Assembly: GCF_019334315.1 (NCBI RefSeq)
Contig: NZ_JAHWGL010000001.1
Location: 1 to 64,000, forward strand
DNA from: Hymenobacter profundi
GTDB lineage: Bacteria > Bacteroidota > Bacteroidia > Cytophagales > Hymenobacteraceae
DNA: 64,000 bases
Direction: 5' to 3'
The notes beneath the pieces are model-generated. The model was given only the letters and a program-made list of their open reading frames with translations, did no database searches and was not told the DNA's origin. A program made the translations under genes and the position numbers. Positions 1 through 11,622 of the stretch are shown piece by piece (position 1 is the first letter of the stretch; every line of letters starts with the position of its first letter).

Positions 1-144
1 ACATCGTGCAACAACTAACTCAAACAACTTCTAAATCAACTTCTATAAGAAAACTTAGTAACAACAAGGTTCAGAATGCTATACGTGATACTGATCAACA
101 TTTAGTGACAGAGCTGCTGTATAGCGACGCGTCACTTATGCCAA

Positions 145-2352
<2,208 letters not shown>

Positions 2353-2383
2353 TCACCATTTCACCACCTCACAATTTCACCAT

Positions 2384-2890
2384 TCACTGCACCCGCACGC
2401 CGTCGGCAATGAAGTTGTATTGCTCCACGGGCGTGGTGATGGCCGCAATTTCCTGCTTCGATTTGCCAGCATCCTCAGCGTAGTGGCGCTGCTGGGCCAC
2501 CGATACGGTTTCGTGCACTACTATGCCTTCTATCACGGCCGTTTTGCCGCTGATGTCTTTGGGCACAAGGAAGGCGTGGTCCTTGAAGCGCACGCGCATC
2601 ATCTGGCCGGGGGCGGGCTGCATGGTTAGCCAGCAGCCCTCGGCCTTGCACACGTCGGCAATGGGGCCTACCAGCTTCACGCGGGCCGAGTCGCGGCCGG
2701 CCAGCACGGTTTTGAGTTGCTGCACTGGCACGGCGCCGGCGGGCGTCACGGGCGTGCCGTAGGTATGCGCTTGTGTGGTAGCCAGCAGCGCTGTGTGCGT
2801 GCTGGGTTTGGCGGTTTTAGACGATTTATCGACTTGCCCTACGGCCAGGGTGCAAGACAAACTACAGGCAGCTACAAGCAAAAAGCGCAT
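2384..2890 (-). CDS. DUF4920 domain-containing secreted protein
   Basis: A 168-residue protein starting MRFLLVAACSLSC, a signal peptide; a longer upstream reading (to 3004) has no signal-like start, so the ATG at 2890 was chosen. The body carries the features of the DUF4920 family: a segment with KVVGP-like 'RVKLVGPIADVCKAEGCWLTM', two cysteines in CKAEGC, and a later MMRVRFKDHAFLVPKDISGK stretch. The family is common in Bacteroidota, predicted periplasmic, with a fold related to nucleic-acid-binding-like beta barrels; its function is not established. The conserved CxxxGCW suggests redox or metal contact, but that is inference. No operon partner is evident. Confidence 0.85.
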   Translation of the reverse strand: MRFLLVAACSLSCTLAVGQVDKSSKTAKPSTHTALLATTQAHTYGTPVTPAGAVPVQQLKTVLAGRDSARVKLVGPIADVCKAEGCWLTMQPAPGQMMRVRFKDHAFLVPKDISGKTAVIEGIVVHETVSVAQQRHYAEDAGKSKQEIAAITTPVEQYNFIADGVRVQ

Positions 2891-3025
2891 CGGGAGTGGG
2901 ATGAAAAGTAAGGTGAAACCGCCACCGCCATAGCCCGGGTATTGTATAGGAGAAAGGCTGACGATCAGGACATACTGTTGCAAAATAGCAAACAAACCGC
3001 ACATCAGCGCGCCACAGGTGCTGGC

Positions 3026-3766
3026 CTACCGCTTCGCCAACTCCTTCACTTCGCGCAGCTTATCCCGATCGTAGTACTCGGTGCGTACAATGCCCACGGC
3101 CGGATCATAATACGTTACTTCGCGCTCCACTTTGCGAATGGCCATGTCGGCACGCGCCCGTGTGGTCAGGTCACGCTCGGCTTCTACCTTGTAGCATTGA
3201 AAGGTGCCGGCGGGCGTGGTCACGGGTTGGGGCCCGCCCACAACCCGCCGGTTTTTGAGCATGGCCTGTACTTTGGCAATGTCTACCGCCGAACTGCTGA
3301 CTTGCACCATTATCCCGCCATCGGGCAGTTGCGAGCCCACGGTAGGGTTATCGGGCCAGGCCAAGCGAGTAGGCTGATAGGTGTAGATACGGTCCCGAAA
3401 CCGGCGCAACGCATCGGGTGGCAGTTCGGCCGTGCCATCTGTGAAGGACGTGTCGCGGTGCGCCGCATAGGTGAGGTCCTGCAAACGCACCAAGCGGTTT
3501 TTGGCGTCGTAGGTACCGCTTTTCAGTAGGGCGGTAGTGGTAGTTAGCGTTTGTTTTTTGTTGGTTTCAGAGCCGAGCAGCACCACACGCTGGGTGATAT
3601 AGCCGGTTTTCTTGCCCTTCGCATCCAACAAGTTATATACCAGCTCGACGTTATCGGCGAGACGGAAGGGGGTAGGGCCTTCCAAAAGAGGGCGGGTAGG
3701 GGCGAAGGCACTGGCACCAAGCAGGAGTGCCAACAGCGCGGCCGGACGCGTGAAAATGAAAGGCAT
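3026..3766 (-). CDS. Secreted TapB/DUF3108-like protein
   Basis: A 246-residue protein with an N-terminal signal peptide (hydrophobic segment to about residue 22, ending ASAFAPT). The remainder is beta-rich with features seen in DUF3108/TapB-family periplasmic proteins of Bacteroidota: a GYITQRV strand, a PVTTPAGTFQCYKVEAE segment with the conserved 'G-T-F-x-C-Y-K', and a terminal YYDPAVGIVRTEYYD segment. These families are presumed lipid- or envelope-associated but the role is not known. The gene lies 135 bases upstream of the DUF4920 gene on the same strand, so the two could be cotranscribed. Family assignment is by recognition of these motifs, not by a search. Confidence 0.7.
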   Translation of the reverse strand: MPFIFTRPAALLALLLGASAFAPTRPLLEGPTPFRLADNVELVYNLLDAKGKKTGYITQRVVLLGSETNKKQTLTTTTALLKSGTYDAKNRLVRLQDLTYAAHRDTSFTDGTAELPPDALRRFRDRIYTYQPTRLAWPDNPTVGSQLPDGGIMVQVSSSAVDIAKVQAMLKNRRVVGGPQPVTTPAGTFQCYKVEAERDLTTRARADMAIRKVEREVTYYDPAVGIVRTEYYDRDKLREVKELAKR

Positions 3767-3949
3767 AGAAGGAGGAAAAATACAATATGGGTAGGAGGCT
3801 ATCTGTTATGCTCCATACGCGAGACGGGGGGACGAAAGTTACGCTTGGGACAACCCTGTGGGGTGTTTTGCGTTTGCCGGGGCAGGGCCGTAGCTTACAG
3901 CCAACGTGTCTCGAATACGCTTCTACCCAAATTTCTTACCAAAATCTAT

Positions 3950-4517
3950 ATGGCTGATTCTGCCGCTCCTACCACCAATTGGGCCGATATGGCTGCTTCC
4001 GTATTATCTAAGCTCTCGGGCGGGGTCGAGCTGTCCTGCGCTTTCGATCAAATAGAAGTGCAGGTGCCGAACCCACAAAACCCTACCGGCGCACCCGCCA
4101 CCTGGCGCATCAATGGCTCGTTGCGCATCCGCACGCGCGGCGAAAATCCTACCCCCGGCTCCACGCCCTCGTCCCTTGGCTAGCGGCCTCGAACTAGACG
4201 CCCGCCTGACCGTTACGATAGAGGGCGACGAGCTGCAACTGGCAGCCTCCGGCACCTACCTCATCCTGAACGTGCCCAGCCAGCGCGTCCTCGACAAGCT
4301 CACCAGCGGACCACCCAAAGACCCCAACGCCCCCCCGCGCGCCCCCGGCCCCAAACCCGACCCCTTGCAGCAGCTGCATGAGCTGGCCAAACGGCTGGGA
4401 CTGGTGCTGGAACTGCGCGTGAGCGGCAAAACCTACGTTACGTTTGGGCAAGGGAAACGCCCGAGTATCACCTTTCACGCGGTGCTGGGCAAAATCGGGT
4501 CGTTCTTTCGCAGCTAA
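3950..4517 (+). pseudogene. Unknown protein gene split by a one-base frameshift
   Basis: Starting at ATG 3950 (MADSAAPTTNWADMAASVLSKL), the reading frame runs to a stop at 4181-4183. The adjacent +1 frame continues with clearly protein-like sequence (LELDARLTVTIEGDEL ... GKIGSFFRS) to a stop at 4515-4517. The joined span is 568 bases, one more than a multiple of three. A run of five C at about 4152-4156 (CCTACCCCCGG) is a natural place for an extra base; removing one C gives an uninterrupted protein of about 188 residues. The product has no signal peptide and no domain I recognise; it has a Pro-rich middle. The break may be a real mutation or a sequencing error. Confidence 0.6.
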
Positions 4518-4645
4518 GCCGACGAAAACAAGCGGTAATCCGTGGTGGTTTTGTTTATATTGGCAAAAGGCTCAATGGGTTTGCCACGGAACTAAAGGTC
4601 CCTGAAATAACTTGCCCAACCGTATGCTGCTACGTCTGCTCTGTA

Positions 4646-5293
4646 ATGAATTCTGATTTCGGTAAAGAACGCCAGGGACGAATCGGGGCCAATCGCCCTA
4701 CCCCCTCCACCCGTCCCGCCCGGGTGCCCCTGTCGCTGCTGCTGCTCTACCTGGGGCTGGTGGGTAGCCTGGTTTTGTTTGTGGTGCTGATATCGGCCTA
4801 CGCGCACACGCGCTACACCAGCGGGGTGCCGGCGGGGCTACACCCGTTTCCGCGTTACTTTTCCATCAGTACGGTGGTATTGCTGGCCAGCAGCTACACG
4901 CTCAGCCAGGCCCAACGCCTCTACCGCGAAGACGACGTTACGAATCTGGCGCGCTGCCTTGGGGCTACGCTGCTGTTAGGCCTGGCCTTTGCCGGCTTGC
5001 AGGCGCTGGGCTGGCATGATTTGCAGGTGCAGGGCGTCTTCTTCAGAGACAAGCCCAGCGGTACCTACGTCTACCTCATCTCCGCTATTCACGTCATGCA
5101 CCTGTTGGGTGGCGTGCTCTTCCTGATGTTGCTGTTCCTGCGCGCCCAGCACGCTTCCCGCGACAGTATCCGCACGCTGCTGTTTATCCGCGACCCGTAC
5201 CGCCGCTTGCAGCTCAAGCTCATGAGCACGTACTGGCACTTTGTGGATGGGCTGTGGGTGCTGTTATTCTGTGCGTTCCTATTCTTGTATTAG
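4646..5293 (+). CDS. Heme-copper oxidase subunit III-like membrane protein
   Basis: A 215-residue integral membrane protein with about five transmembrane segments, matching the cytochrome c / quinol oxidase subunit III family. Diagnostic pieces are the IHVMHLLGGVLFLMLLF helix, a histidine-bearing helix near the end (STYWHFVDGLWVLLFCAFLFLY), and the preceding GVFFRDKPSGTYVYLISAIH region. Subunit III does not bind the redox centres but stabilises subunit I and proton uptake. The N-terminal 30 residues are hydrophilic and Arg/Pro-rich. It is isolated here: no subunit I or II gene is nearby, so its partner oxidase must be encoded elsewhere or it acts as an orphan subunit. Family is clear; the specific oxidase is not. 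Confidence 0.85.
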   Translation: MNSDFGKERQGRIGANRPTPSTRPARVPLSLLLLYLGLVGSLVLFVVLISAYAHTRYTSGVPAGLHPFPRYFSISTVVLLASSYTLSQAQRLYREDDVTNLARCLGATLLLGLAFAGLQALGWHDLQVQGVFFRDKPSGTYVYLISAIHVMHLLGGVLFLMLLFLRAQHASRDSIRTLLFIRDPYRRLQLKLMSTYWHFVDGLWVLLFCAFLFLY

Positions 5294-5328
5294 GCTGAAA
5301 TTAGTTATTTGTCATCCTGAGCAACGCG

Positions 5329-5392
5329 AAGGGCCTTAAGTTAGATGAACGACCGACGTAACAACGATTCGTTCATCTAACTTAAGGCCCTT
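5329..5392. repeat. REP-like palindrome with 24-base arms
   Basis: Perfect inverted repeat: 5329-5352 pairs with 5369-5392 around a 16-base loop. It is preceded by GTCATCCTGAGC at 5311, a word also found at the edge of the 13372 element. It sits between two plus-strand genes and could act as a terminator hairpin, though it lacks a T run and belongs to a repeated family. Confidence 0.8.
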
Positions 5393-5448
5393 TCTTAGTA
5401 CACGACTCCGTTCGGAAGTCCTGTGGTAACTAGTTATAACACGCTTCC

Positions 5449-5868
5449 ATGCCACCACGCCTGCTCCTGACTACTGATCCTGACCTCGCCACCCGCCAGC
5501 CAATTCTGGCAGGATTGCAGGAATACAACCGGCAGCAAGTGCCTGGCGAATCGCAACTGCTGGCTGTGCTGCTCCTCGATGAGCAAGACGCAACCATCGG
5601 CGGTTTGTGGGGGCGCACCTATTACGATTGGCTGTTTGTAGAACTGCTGTTTGTGCCGGAGGCGCTACGCGGCCAAGACCTAGGTGCCCGCCTGCTGCAA
5701 GAGGCCGAGCAGGCCGCTAAGCAGCGCGGTTGCCAACACGCCCACCTCGATACGTTCGGGTTTCAAGCCAAAGACTTTTACCTGAAGCAAGGCTACACCG
5801 TGTTCGGACAACTCGAAAACTACCCCACCGGCTTCACTCGCTACTTTCTGCGCAAAGCGCTTGTGTGA
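5449..5868 (+). CDS. GNAT family N-acetyltransferase
   Basis: A 139-residue cytoplasmic protein of the GCN5-related N-acetyltransferase superfamily, which transfers the acetyl group of acetyl-CoA to an amine. The acetyl-CoA-binding motif A is visible as VPEALRGQDLGARLLQEAE (R-G-x-D-L-G-A), followed by the typical helix and the strand AHLDTFGFQAKDFYLKQGY. This layout (DTFxFQAxxFYxKxGY) is that of small stand-alone GNATs often annotated as histone acetyltransferase HPA2-like. The substrate cannot be inferred. It is monocistronic, following the palindrome at 5329-5392. Confidence 0.88.
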   Translation: MPPRLLLTTDPDLATRQPILAGLQEYNRQQVPGESQLLAVLLLDEQDATIGGLWGRTYYDWLFVELLFVPEALRGQDLGARLLQEAEQAAKQRGCQHAHLDTFGFQAKDFYLKQGYTVFGQLENYPTGFTRYFLRKALV

Positions 5869-6024
5869 GTAGGTGGCGTGCCTGATTAGTGGCGAAAAAG
5901 ACACTGTGTTGCGGAAGAAATAGACTGTTTCAAATAGTATATGAATATTGCCGTATAGTGTTTGTTTCTAGATAGATAGTAAGTAGTATGCAGCGTATTA
6001 ACCTACTCACATAACTACTATCTT

Positions 6025-8832
6025 ATGCGGTGTTTTGGTTCTTTTATCCGACTGTGGCCCCTGGTGGCTGCGCTCCTACCAACTGCGTTGCCATCGGCGG
6101 CGCAAAGCAAGCTGCCCGAAGGCCTCACCCGCGTAGCATCGGTGGAAGGCATCACGGAGTATCAGCTGAAAAATGGCCTGCGCGTGCTGTTGTTTCCCGA
6201 CAACTCCAAGCCGACTACCACCGTCAACATCACCTACCTAGTAGGCTCGCGGCACGAGGGCTACGGCGAAACGGGTATGGCGCACCTCTTGGAGCACATG
6301 GCCTTCAAGGGCTCTGCCAAGCACAAAAATATCCCGCAGGAGCTGACCGAGCACGGCGCCCGCCCCAACGGCACTACCTGGTACGACCGCACCAACTACT
6401 TCGAAACCTTCTCGGCTACCGACGAAAATCTGAACTGGGCCCTCGACTTGGAAGCCGACCGTATGGTGAACAGCTTCATCGATGCGAAGGACCTGGCCAC
6501 GGAATTTTCGGTGGTGCGCAACGAGTTTGAAATGGGCGAAAACTCGCCGAGCCGGGTGCTGATGGAGCGCGTGCTGTCGTCGGCTTATATATGGCACAAC
6601 TACGGTAAGTCCACCATCGGCTCGAAGGAAGATATTGAGCGCGTGCCGATTAACAACCTGAAGGCGTTCTACCAGAAATACTATCAGCCCGACAATGCCG
6701 TGCTGGTGGTAGCCGGCAAGATGGACGAGGCCAAGACGCTGGCTTTGGTGGATAAGTATTTCAGCCCCATTCAGAAGCCTACCCGGCAGCTACCCCAGGC
6801 CTACACCACCGAGCCTACCCAGGACGGCGAGCGAAGCGTGACCCTGCGCCGCGTGGGCGACGCGCAGAGCGTGGCCGTAGCCTACCACACCCCTGCCGGC
6901 GCCCACCCCGATTATGCTACCCTCGACGTGCTGATGGACGTGCTGACCAACGAGCCATCGGGCCGGTTGTATAAAGCGCTCATCGACAGCAAGAAAGCTG
7001 CCTATACCTACGGCTGGACGCCCGCTCTGCATGACCCCGGCTTTGCCTTCTTCTACACCGAAGTGCGAAAGGAACAGTCCCTGGACTCGGCCCGCACTAC
7101 CATGCTGCACACCCTGGATATGGCCTCTGCTAAAGAGCCCACGGCCGAGGAGGTAGACCGCGCCAAAACCAAGCTACTCACGGGCATTGAGTTGCTGTTT
7201 AAGAACACGGACCGGGTAGGGCTGGACCTAAGCGAGTGGATTGCGGCCGGCGACTGGCGCCTGGTGTTCCTCTACCGCGACAACATCCGGAAGGTGAAGC
7301 CCGCCGATGTGCAGCGCGTTGCCAACGCCTACCTGAAACCCTCGAACCGCACCGTCGGCACTTTCATCCCCGAGCAGAAACCCGACCGCTCCGACATCCC
7401 GGAAACGCCCAACGTGCTGGCGCTGGTGAAGGACTACAAGGGCGAGAAAGCCGTAGCCGCCGGCGAAGCCTTCGATGCCTCGCCTGCCAACATTGAGGCC
7501 CGCACCAAGCGCGGCGAGGAGGGCAAAGGCACCAAATACGCCGTATTGCCCAAAAGCACCCGCGGTAACAGCGTGAACGTGCAGCTCACCCTGCGCTACG
7601 GCGACGAAAAGAGCTTGGCCAACAAACCCGGCCTAGCCAGCCTCACGGCCTCCATGCTGGAGCGCGGCACCAAAACCCGCTCCTATCAGCAAATCCGCGA
7701 CGAACTGGACAAGTTGAAAGCCCGCGCCTACGTGTACGGCGGCAGCCAGTCGGCCGGGGTGGTGGTGGAAGCTTCGAAGGAAAACCTGCCGGCCGTGATG
7801 AAGATTGTAACCGATTACCTGAAGAATCCGACGTTTCCGGAGGCGGAGTTTAATAAGCTGAAGCAGGAGCGACTGGTTTCGCTGGAGTCGCAGAAACAGG
7901 AGCCAGATGCCATTGCGTTCAACACGAGCCAGCGCGTGCTGAATCCCTACCCCAAGGGCCACCCGCTGTACGTGATGACCTTTGACGAAGAGATTGACGC
8001 ACTGAAAGCCACGACGGTAAACGACGTACGCCAATTCTACAAAGACTTCTACGGCGCCGAAAACGCCACCGTGGCCGTAGTAGGCGCCACCGACGAAGCA
8101 GCCGTGCAGAAGCTGGTGAAAACCGACCTGGGCAAGTGGAAAGCCAACAAGCCCTACGCCCGCATCGTGCGCAACTACCAGGATGTGAAGGCCGGCAAAC
8201 AGTCGGTGCAGGCCAACGATAAGGCCAACGCCGTGTACGTGGCCGGCTTCAACCTACCCATGCGCGACGACGACCCCGACTACCCCGCGCTGGTATTGGG
8301 CAACTACCTGTTCGGGGGCGGCTTCCTGAACTCGCGCCTAGCTACGCGGGTGCGGCAGAAAGAAGGCATCAGCTACGGTATCGGCTCGCAGGTGAGTGCC
8401 GACTCGCGCGACAAGCTGGCCTCCTACATGGTGTACGCCATCTACAACCCCGAAAACAACGAGCGTTTGGAAAAAGCCATTCAGGAGGAATTTGCTACGA
8501 TGTCGAAAACTGGCTTTTCGGCCGACGAAATTAAAGCGGCCAAGAGTGGCTGGTTGCAAAGCCGCTCCGTATCGCGGGCCCAGGACGATGCCCTGGCCGG
8601 CCGCCTGAACTCCTACCTCGACCTGAACCGCACCCTGGCCTGGGACGCCGACTTCGAGAAGAAAGTAGCCGCCCTCACGCCCGAGCAGGTGAATGCCGCC
8701 GTGAAGAAATACCTCGACTACAACAAACTGGTATTCGTGGAAGCCGGCGACTTCGAGAAAGCCAAGAAGACCTTGGCCGAGAAGAAAGCGAAAGAACCCG
8801 CCTACCGCTCGGCCCCACCGGCTAAGCCTTAG
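6025..8832 (+). CDS. M16 family zinc metallopeptidase, two-domain, exported
   Basis: A 935-residue pitrilysin-type (M16) peptidase with a signal peptide (cleavage near AAQS, about residue 27), so periplasmic or outer-membrane associated. The inverted zinc motif HxxEH is present as HLLEH at residues 87-91, with the downstream glutamate in the VVRNEFEMGE helix. The second, catalytically inactive M16 half (from about residue 480) lacks HxxEH but keeps the substrate-binding RQKEGISYGIGS motif, as usual for a full two-half M16 protein. The start follows an AT-rich leader. A bidirectional terminator lies just after the stop. These enzymes degrade peptides in the periplasm; the specific substrate is not known. 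Confidence 0.95.
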   Translation: MRCFGSFIRLWPLVAALLPTALPSAAQSKLPEGLTRVASVEGITEYQLKNGLRVLLFPDNSKPTTTVNITYLVGSRHEGYGETGMAHLLEHMAFKGSAKHKNIPQELTEHGARPNGTTWYDRTNYFETFSATDENLNWALDLEADRMVNSFIDAKDLATEFSVVRNEFEMGENSPSRVLMERVLSSAYIWHNYGKSTIGSKEDIERVPINNLKAFYQKYYQPDNAVLVVAGKMDEAKTLALVDKYFSPIQKPTRQLPQAYTTEPTQDGERSVTLRRVGDAQSVAVAYHTPAGAHPDYATLDVLMDVLTNEPSGRLYKALIDSKKAAYTYGWTPALHDPGFAFFYTEVRKEQSLDSARTTMLHTLDMASAKEPTAEEVDRAKTKLLTGIELLFKNTDRVGLDLSEWIAAGDWRLVFLYRDNIRKVKPADVQRVANAYLKPSNRTVGTFIPEQKPDRSDIPETPNVLALVKDYKGEKAVAAGEAFDASPANIEARTKRGEEGKGTKYAVLPKSTRGNSVNVQLTLRYGDEKSLANKPGLASLTASMLERGTKTRSYQQIRDELDKLKARAYVYGGSQSAGVVVEASKENLPAVMKIVTDYLKNPTFPEAEFNKLKQERLVSLESQKQEPDAIAFNTSQRVLNPYPKGHPLYVMTFDEEIDALKATTVNDVRQFYKDFYGAENATVAVVGATDEAAVQKLVKTDLGKWKANKPYARIVRNYQDVKAGKQSVQANDKANAVYVAGFNLPMRDDDPDYPALVLGNYLFGGGFLNSRLATRVRQKEGISYGIGSQVSADSRDKLASYMVYAIYNPENNERLEKAIQEEFATMSKTGFSADEIKAAKSGWLQSRSVSRAQDDALAGRLNSYLDLNRTLAWDADFEKKVAALTPEQVNAAVKKYLDYNKLVFVEAGDFEKAKKTLAEKKAKEPAYRSAPPAKP

Positions 8833-8860
8833 AGTAAGTGATAGAAGTGAGTTAATAAAC

Positions 8861-8895
8861 AAAATCCCCGATCGTGCTGCACGATCGGGGATTTT
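8861..8895. terminator. Bidirectional intrinsic terminator
   Basis: Hairpin with arms AAAATCCCCGATCGTGC and GCACGATCGGGGATTTT, with A and T tracts on both flanks. It separates the convergent M16 peptidase gene and the T9SS-sorted protein gene and can serve both. Confidence 0.85.
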
Positions 8896-8918
8896 GCTAG
8901 TAGATTATCAAAGCCTCG

Positions 8919-10826
8919 CTACTGATAGGCAGGCGCCAGCGTCAGCATGCCTTTGAAGCGGCGCTTGTTGGTGTACTCAATCAGGTAGAAATACACGCCG
9001 GCGGGGCGGCCGCCGCCGTCCCAGCGGAAGTTGCGGTCGGCGGAGCTGTATACCTCGTTGCCCCAACGCGAGAAAATCTTGATGTTAGCAAAGCGGTTGT
9101 CGCAGAAGTCAGGTGGGAGAGTAGGTAGGGTGAATTCGTCGTTTTTGCCGTCGTGGTTGCCGGGCGTGATGATATTGGGCGGCAGAAACGCCAGGGTGTC
9201 GGGGCTGACTACTTCAAAGCGCACCACCTGCACCTGGGGCTGCGGGTAGCACGTGCTTTCCTGCACCCGAAAGGTGACCTCCATCTGTTGCAGGAGCGCC
9301 GCCGAGCAAGACGCCTCCCACCGAAACACGCCTGTAGCCCGCCCCTTACCATTCGTCGGCACGAAACTCATGCCGGCCGCTGCCATATCGAAGCCAGTGC
9401 CGGCTGCCGTAAGGGTCAGGGGGTCGTTGTCGGCGTCGGTGGCCGTGAGGTTTGCCTCATACACACTGCCGGGGGCTACGCGTATCACCAGGGGCGTGTT
9501 GTTGTCCTGCATCAAGGTAGGCACCGAAGTTAACTCGGGCGTATGGGTAGGCGCGGGCTGGGCCAGAATAGCCAGTTGCACTGTATCGCGCTTGGGCAGA
9601 CTACAGCCGTTGTCGGCTACAATCACGTTCAGGTAATACACCTGGCCCTTTGTGTCGAAGCAGGTAGGAAAGCACAACTGCGAAATGAGGGTGTCGGGCA
9701 TGCCAGTGGCGCGCACCATGCCTTGTAGGAGTGATATGCTGGGTAGGGGTCCCGTGAAGTTGACGGGCTGCAAGGAAAGCGACAGCGCCGAGGCATTATC
9801 CGCGTCGGTGAAGCGCAGGCGCACGCAAGGGTTGCCGCCCGGCACCAGCCGGATGGTGTCGCGGCCGGGCAGGTAGGTAGCGTTGCCAAGTTGGGCCTGC
9901 GCGGTAATCGTCGGGTCGGCATTGGTAGGGCACGTAATCACCTTCAACTGAAAGTCGCGCCGCGTCTCGCCAATCTTCACCTTGTTGCGGTACTCCGAGC
10001 ATTTGATACCAAATACAAACAACCCCAGCTGGGTAGGACGCACCTCTAACCGCCCCGTGCGCCGGTTGATGGTGAGGGTAGGCGCGCCCGGTATCTGGCT
10101 TTGCTCGCTGCGGCCTGGACCCCAGCTGATGGTGGGGTAGGGCGCTGAAGTAGCCGTGGCCGGCTTGGGTACGCGCGTAGAGGAGTAGCCGTTGAGCGGC
10201 GTGGCCAGCTCATACACCAGCGAATCGCCATCGGGGTCCTGGCCGCCAAAGTCGTAGTAAAACAACTCGCCCAAGCACGCATAGTCGCTCAGAGGCGGAA
10301 AAATGCGGGGCGTGGAGTCGCGGAAGGGCTGGCCGTTGCGCAGCACCGCCGGAAACTCCAGGTAAAACGTCTGGCCCGACTCGCCCGGCCTCACAATGTT
10401 GCTGATGCCGTTGTTGCGGCAGCACCGCTCCACGGCTACATAGTAGCCCTGGGCGCCGGTATACACGTTGGGCGAAAGCTGCACCACACTACGATACACC
10501 AGCTTGCGTGTGCTAAGCGAGGGCGACGTACAGGCCGGGTTGGTGTAGGCCACGTACGTATTCTCCACCAGCGGCAGCACCACATTCTGCATCGACCCAT
10601 TGGTGGCTTTGTCGAAAATACCAGCCGTCAGGTCGTTATCCAGTGCGCCAGGGCTGCCGTTGATGGCGTCGAAATAGAGCGTGAGCGTCAGCTGGTAATT
10701 GTTGCCCGATACATATTGCAGGTCCATCTCTCCTCCCACAATGTGCGTGGCCCTTGCTGAAAAGCTCAGCAGCAGCAACAGCATAAGCAGCCCACCACTC
10801 CCTAACAAGCGTAGAAAACAAGCCAT
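8919..10826 (-). CDS. T9SS type B sorted surface protein (gliding-motility C-terminal domain)
   Basis: A 635-residue exported protein: signal peptide ending at SARA (about residue 26), a long beta-rich region with Ig/cadherin-like repeats (ATDADNDPLTLTAAG near 460), and a C-terminal gliding motility-associated domain of about 85 residues. The latter is recognisable by PNIITPGNHDGKNDEF, IKIFSRWGNEVY, and RPAGVYFYLIEY ... KGMLTL. In Bacteroidota this domain directs outer-membrane passage by the type IX secretion system and, for type B, attachment or association with SprF-like partners. N-terminal THIVGGEMDLQY is typical of this large family of adhesin-like proteins. No SprF/PorP partner gene is adjacent. 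Confidence 0.92.
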   Translation of the reverse strand: MACFLRLLGSGGLLMLLLLLSFSARATHIVGGEMDLQYVSGNNYQLTLTLYFDAINGSPGALDNDLTAGIFDKATNGSMQNVVLPLVENTYVAYTNPACTSPSLSTRKLVYRSVVQLSPNVYTGAQGYYVAVERCCRNNGISNIVRPGESGQTFYLEFPAVLRNGQPFRDSTPRIFPPLSDYACLGELFYYDFGGQDPDGDSLVYELATPLNGYSSTRVPKPATATSAPYPTISWGPGRSEQSQIPGAPTLTINRRTGRLEVRPTQLGLFVFGIKCSEYRNKVKIGETRRDFQLKVITCPTNADPTITAQAQLGNATYLPGRDTIRLVPGGNPCVRLRFTDADNASALSLSLQPVNFTGPLPSISLLQGMVRATGMPDTLISQLCFPTCFDTKGQVYYLNVIVADNGCSLPKRDTVQLAILAQPAPTHTPELTSVPTLMQDNNTPLVIRVAPGSVYEANLTATDADNDPLTLTAAGTGFDMAAAGMSFVPTNGKGRATGVFRWEASCSAALLQQMEVTFRVQESTCYPQPQVQVVRFEVVSPDTLAFLPPNIITPGNHDGKNDEFTLPTLPPDFCDNRFANIKIFSRWGNEVYSSADRNFRWDGGGRPAGVYFYLIEYTNKRRFKGMLTLAPAYQ

Positions 10827-10908
10827 AGCACCATCTTAAGACAAGGATATTTTTCCTTGAAAAGATACTGCTTCGGCGCGGCAAATCATAATAGGCCAGA
10901 TGCTGGTG

Positions 10909-11535
10909 CTATTTAAGAAACTGCTGGGCGCACGCCTGCTCAGTTGCACTGGCTGCGGGTAGGTTAAACACGGCATCCAGCAGCTCATCGAAGGTATGCG
11001 CCGGGGCAAAGATGGTATCGTGGTAGGGGTTGCTCACAAACCGTATAAAGCCTGGCTGGTCGTTGATGCGAACCAGGTCCACCGTCACGTTGCCGAAGCG
11101 CTGGTTGCAGCGGCCCGTATCGGGGCAGTCGCCGGGCGTGGGCTTCAGAAAGTGCTTCTCAATGGTTTCGGTGTACTCGGGGTGGGGTAGGCGGCGCCGG
11201 TCAGAGGTAGAGAGGTGGTAGCCCAGCGCCAGCACCCGGTCGCGAATGAAGTCGAACAGGTGCTGAAAATTAGATCCAATGCTGGGATCATAGAAAAATA
11301 GAGCCCCCTGCCGGCCACCCTCACTCAACAATTGCACGCGCAGCCCCCGGCCGCGCACGTTGGTTTTCTGAAAGTGATAGGCCTTGAAAAATGGCCCCAT
11401 CCAGTTCAGGTACACCCGTTGCTCCACCCAGCGGGCGTAGGCTTGCTGCTGCACATTGGTACGCACCAACGGCTGCCACTCGGCCTGACAGGCAGCAGCA
11501 GTAGAACCAAAAAGCTGTTTGAAAAAACGACGCAA
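10909..11535 (-). CDS. Hypothetical protein, 208 residues
   Basis: I do not recognise a family. The protein begins MRRFFKQLFGSTAAACQAEW and has no convincing signal peptide or membrane segment. It is aromatic-rich with a segment ALFFYDPSIGSNFQHLFDFIRDRVLALGYHLSTSDRR and four cysteines, two of them in GDCPDTGRC. Codon use resembles its neighbours and there is no competing frame, so it is a likely real gene. It reads toward the T9SS protein gene 83 bases downstream on the same strand but has no known functional link. Confidence 0.7.
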   Translation of the reverse strand: MRRFFKQLFGSTAAACQAEWQPLVRTNVQQQAYARWVEQRVYLNWMGPFFKAYHFQKTNVRGRGLRVQLLSEGGRQGALFFYDPSIGSNFQHLFDFIRDRVLALGYHLSTSDRRRLPHPEYTETIEKHFLKPTPGDCPDTGRCNQRFGNVTVDLVRINDQPGFIRFVSNPYHDTIFAPAHTFDELLDAVFNLPAASATEQACAQQFLK

Positions 11536-11622
11536 GGGTGGAAGGAAAGCAAGTTCGGAGTTTCAAAAGAACACTCGACCTTGCAAATAGTTTCCGGGTA
11601 GGGGCGTCGGAAGGCTGCGCAA

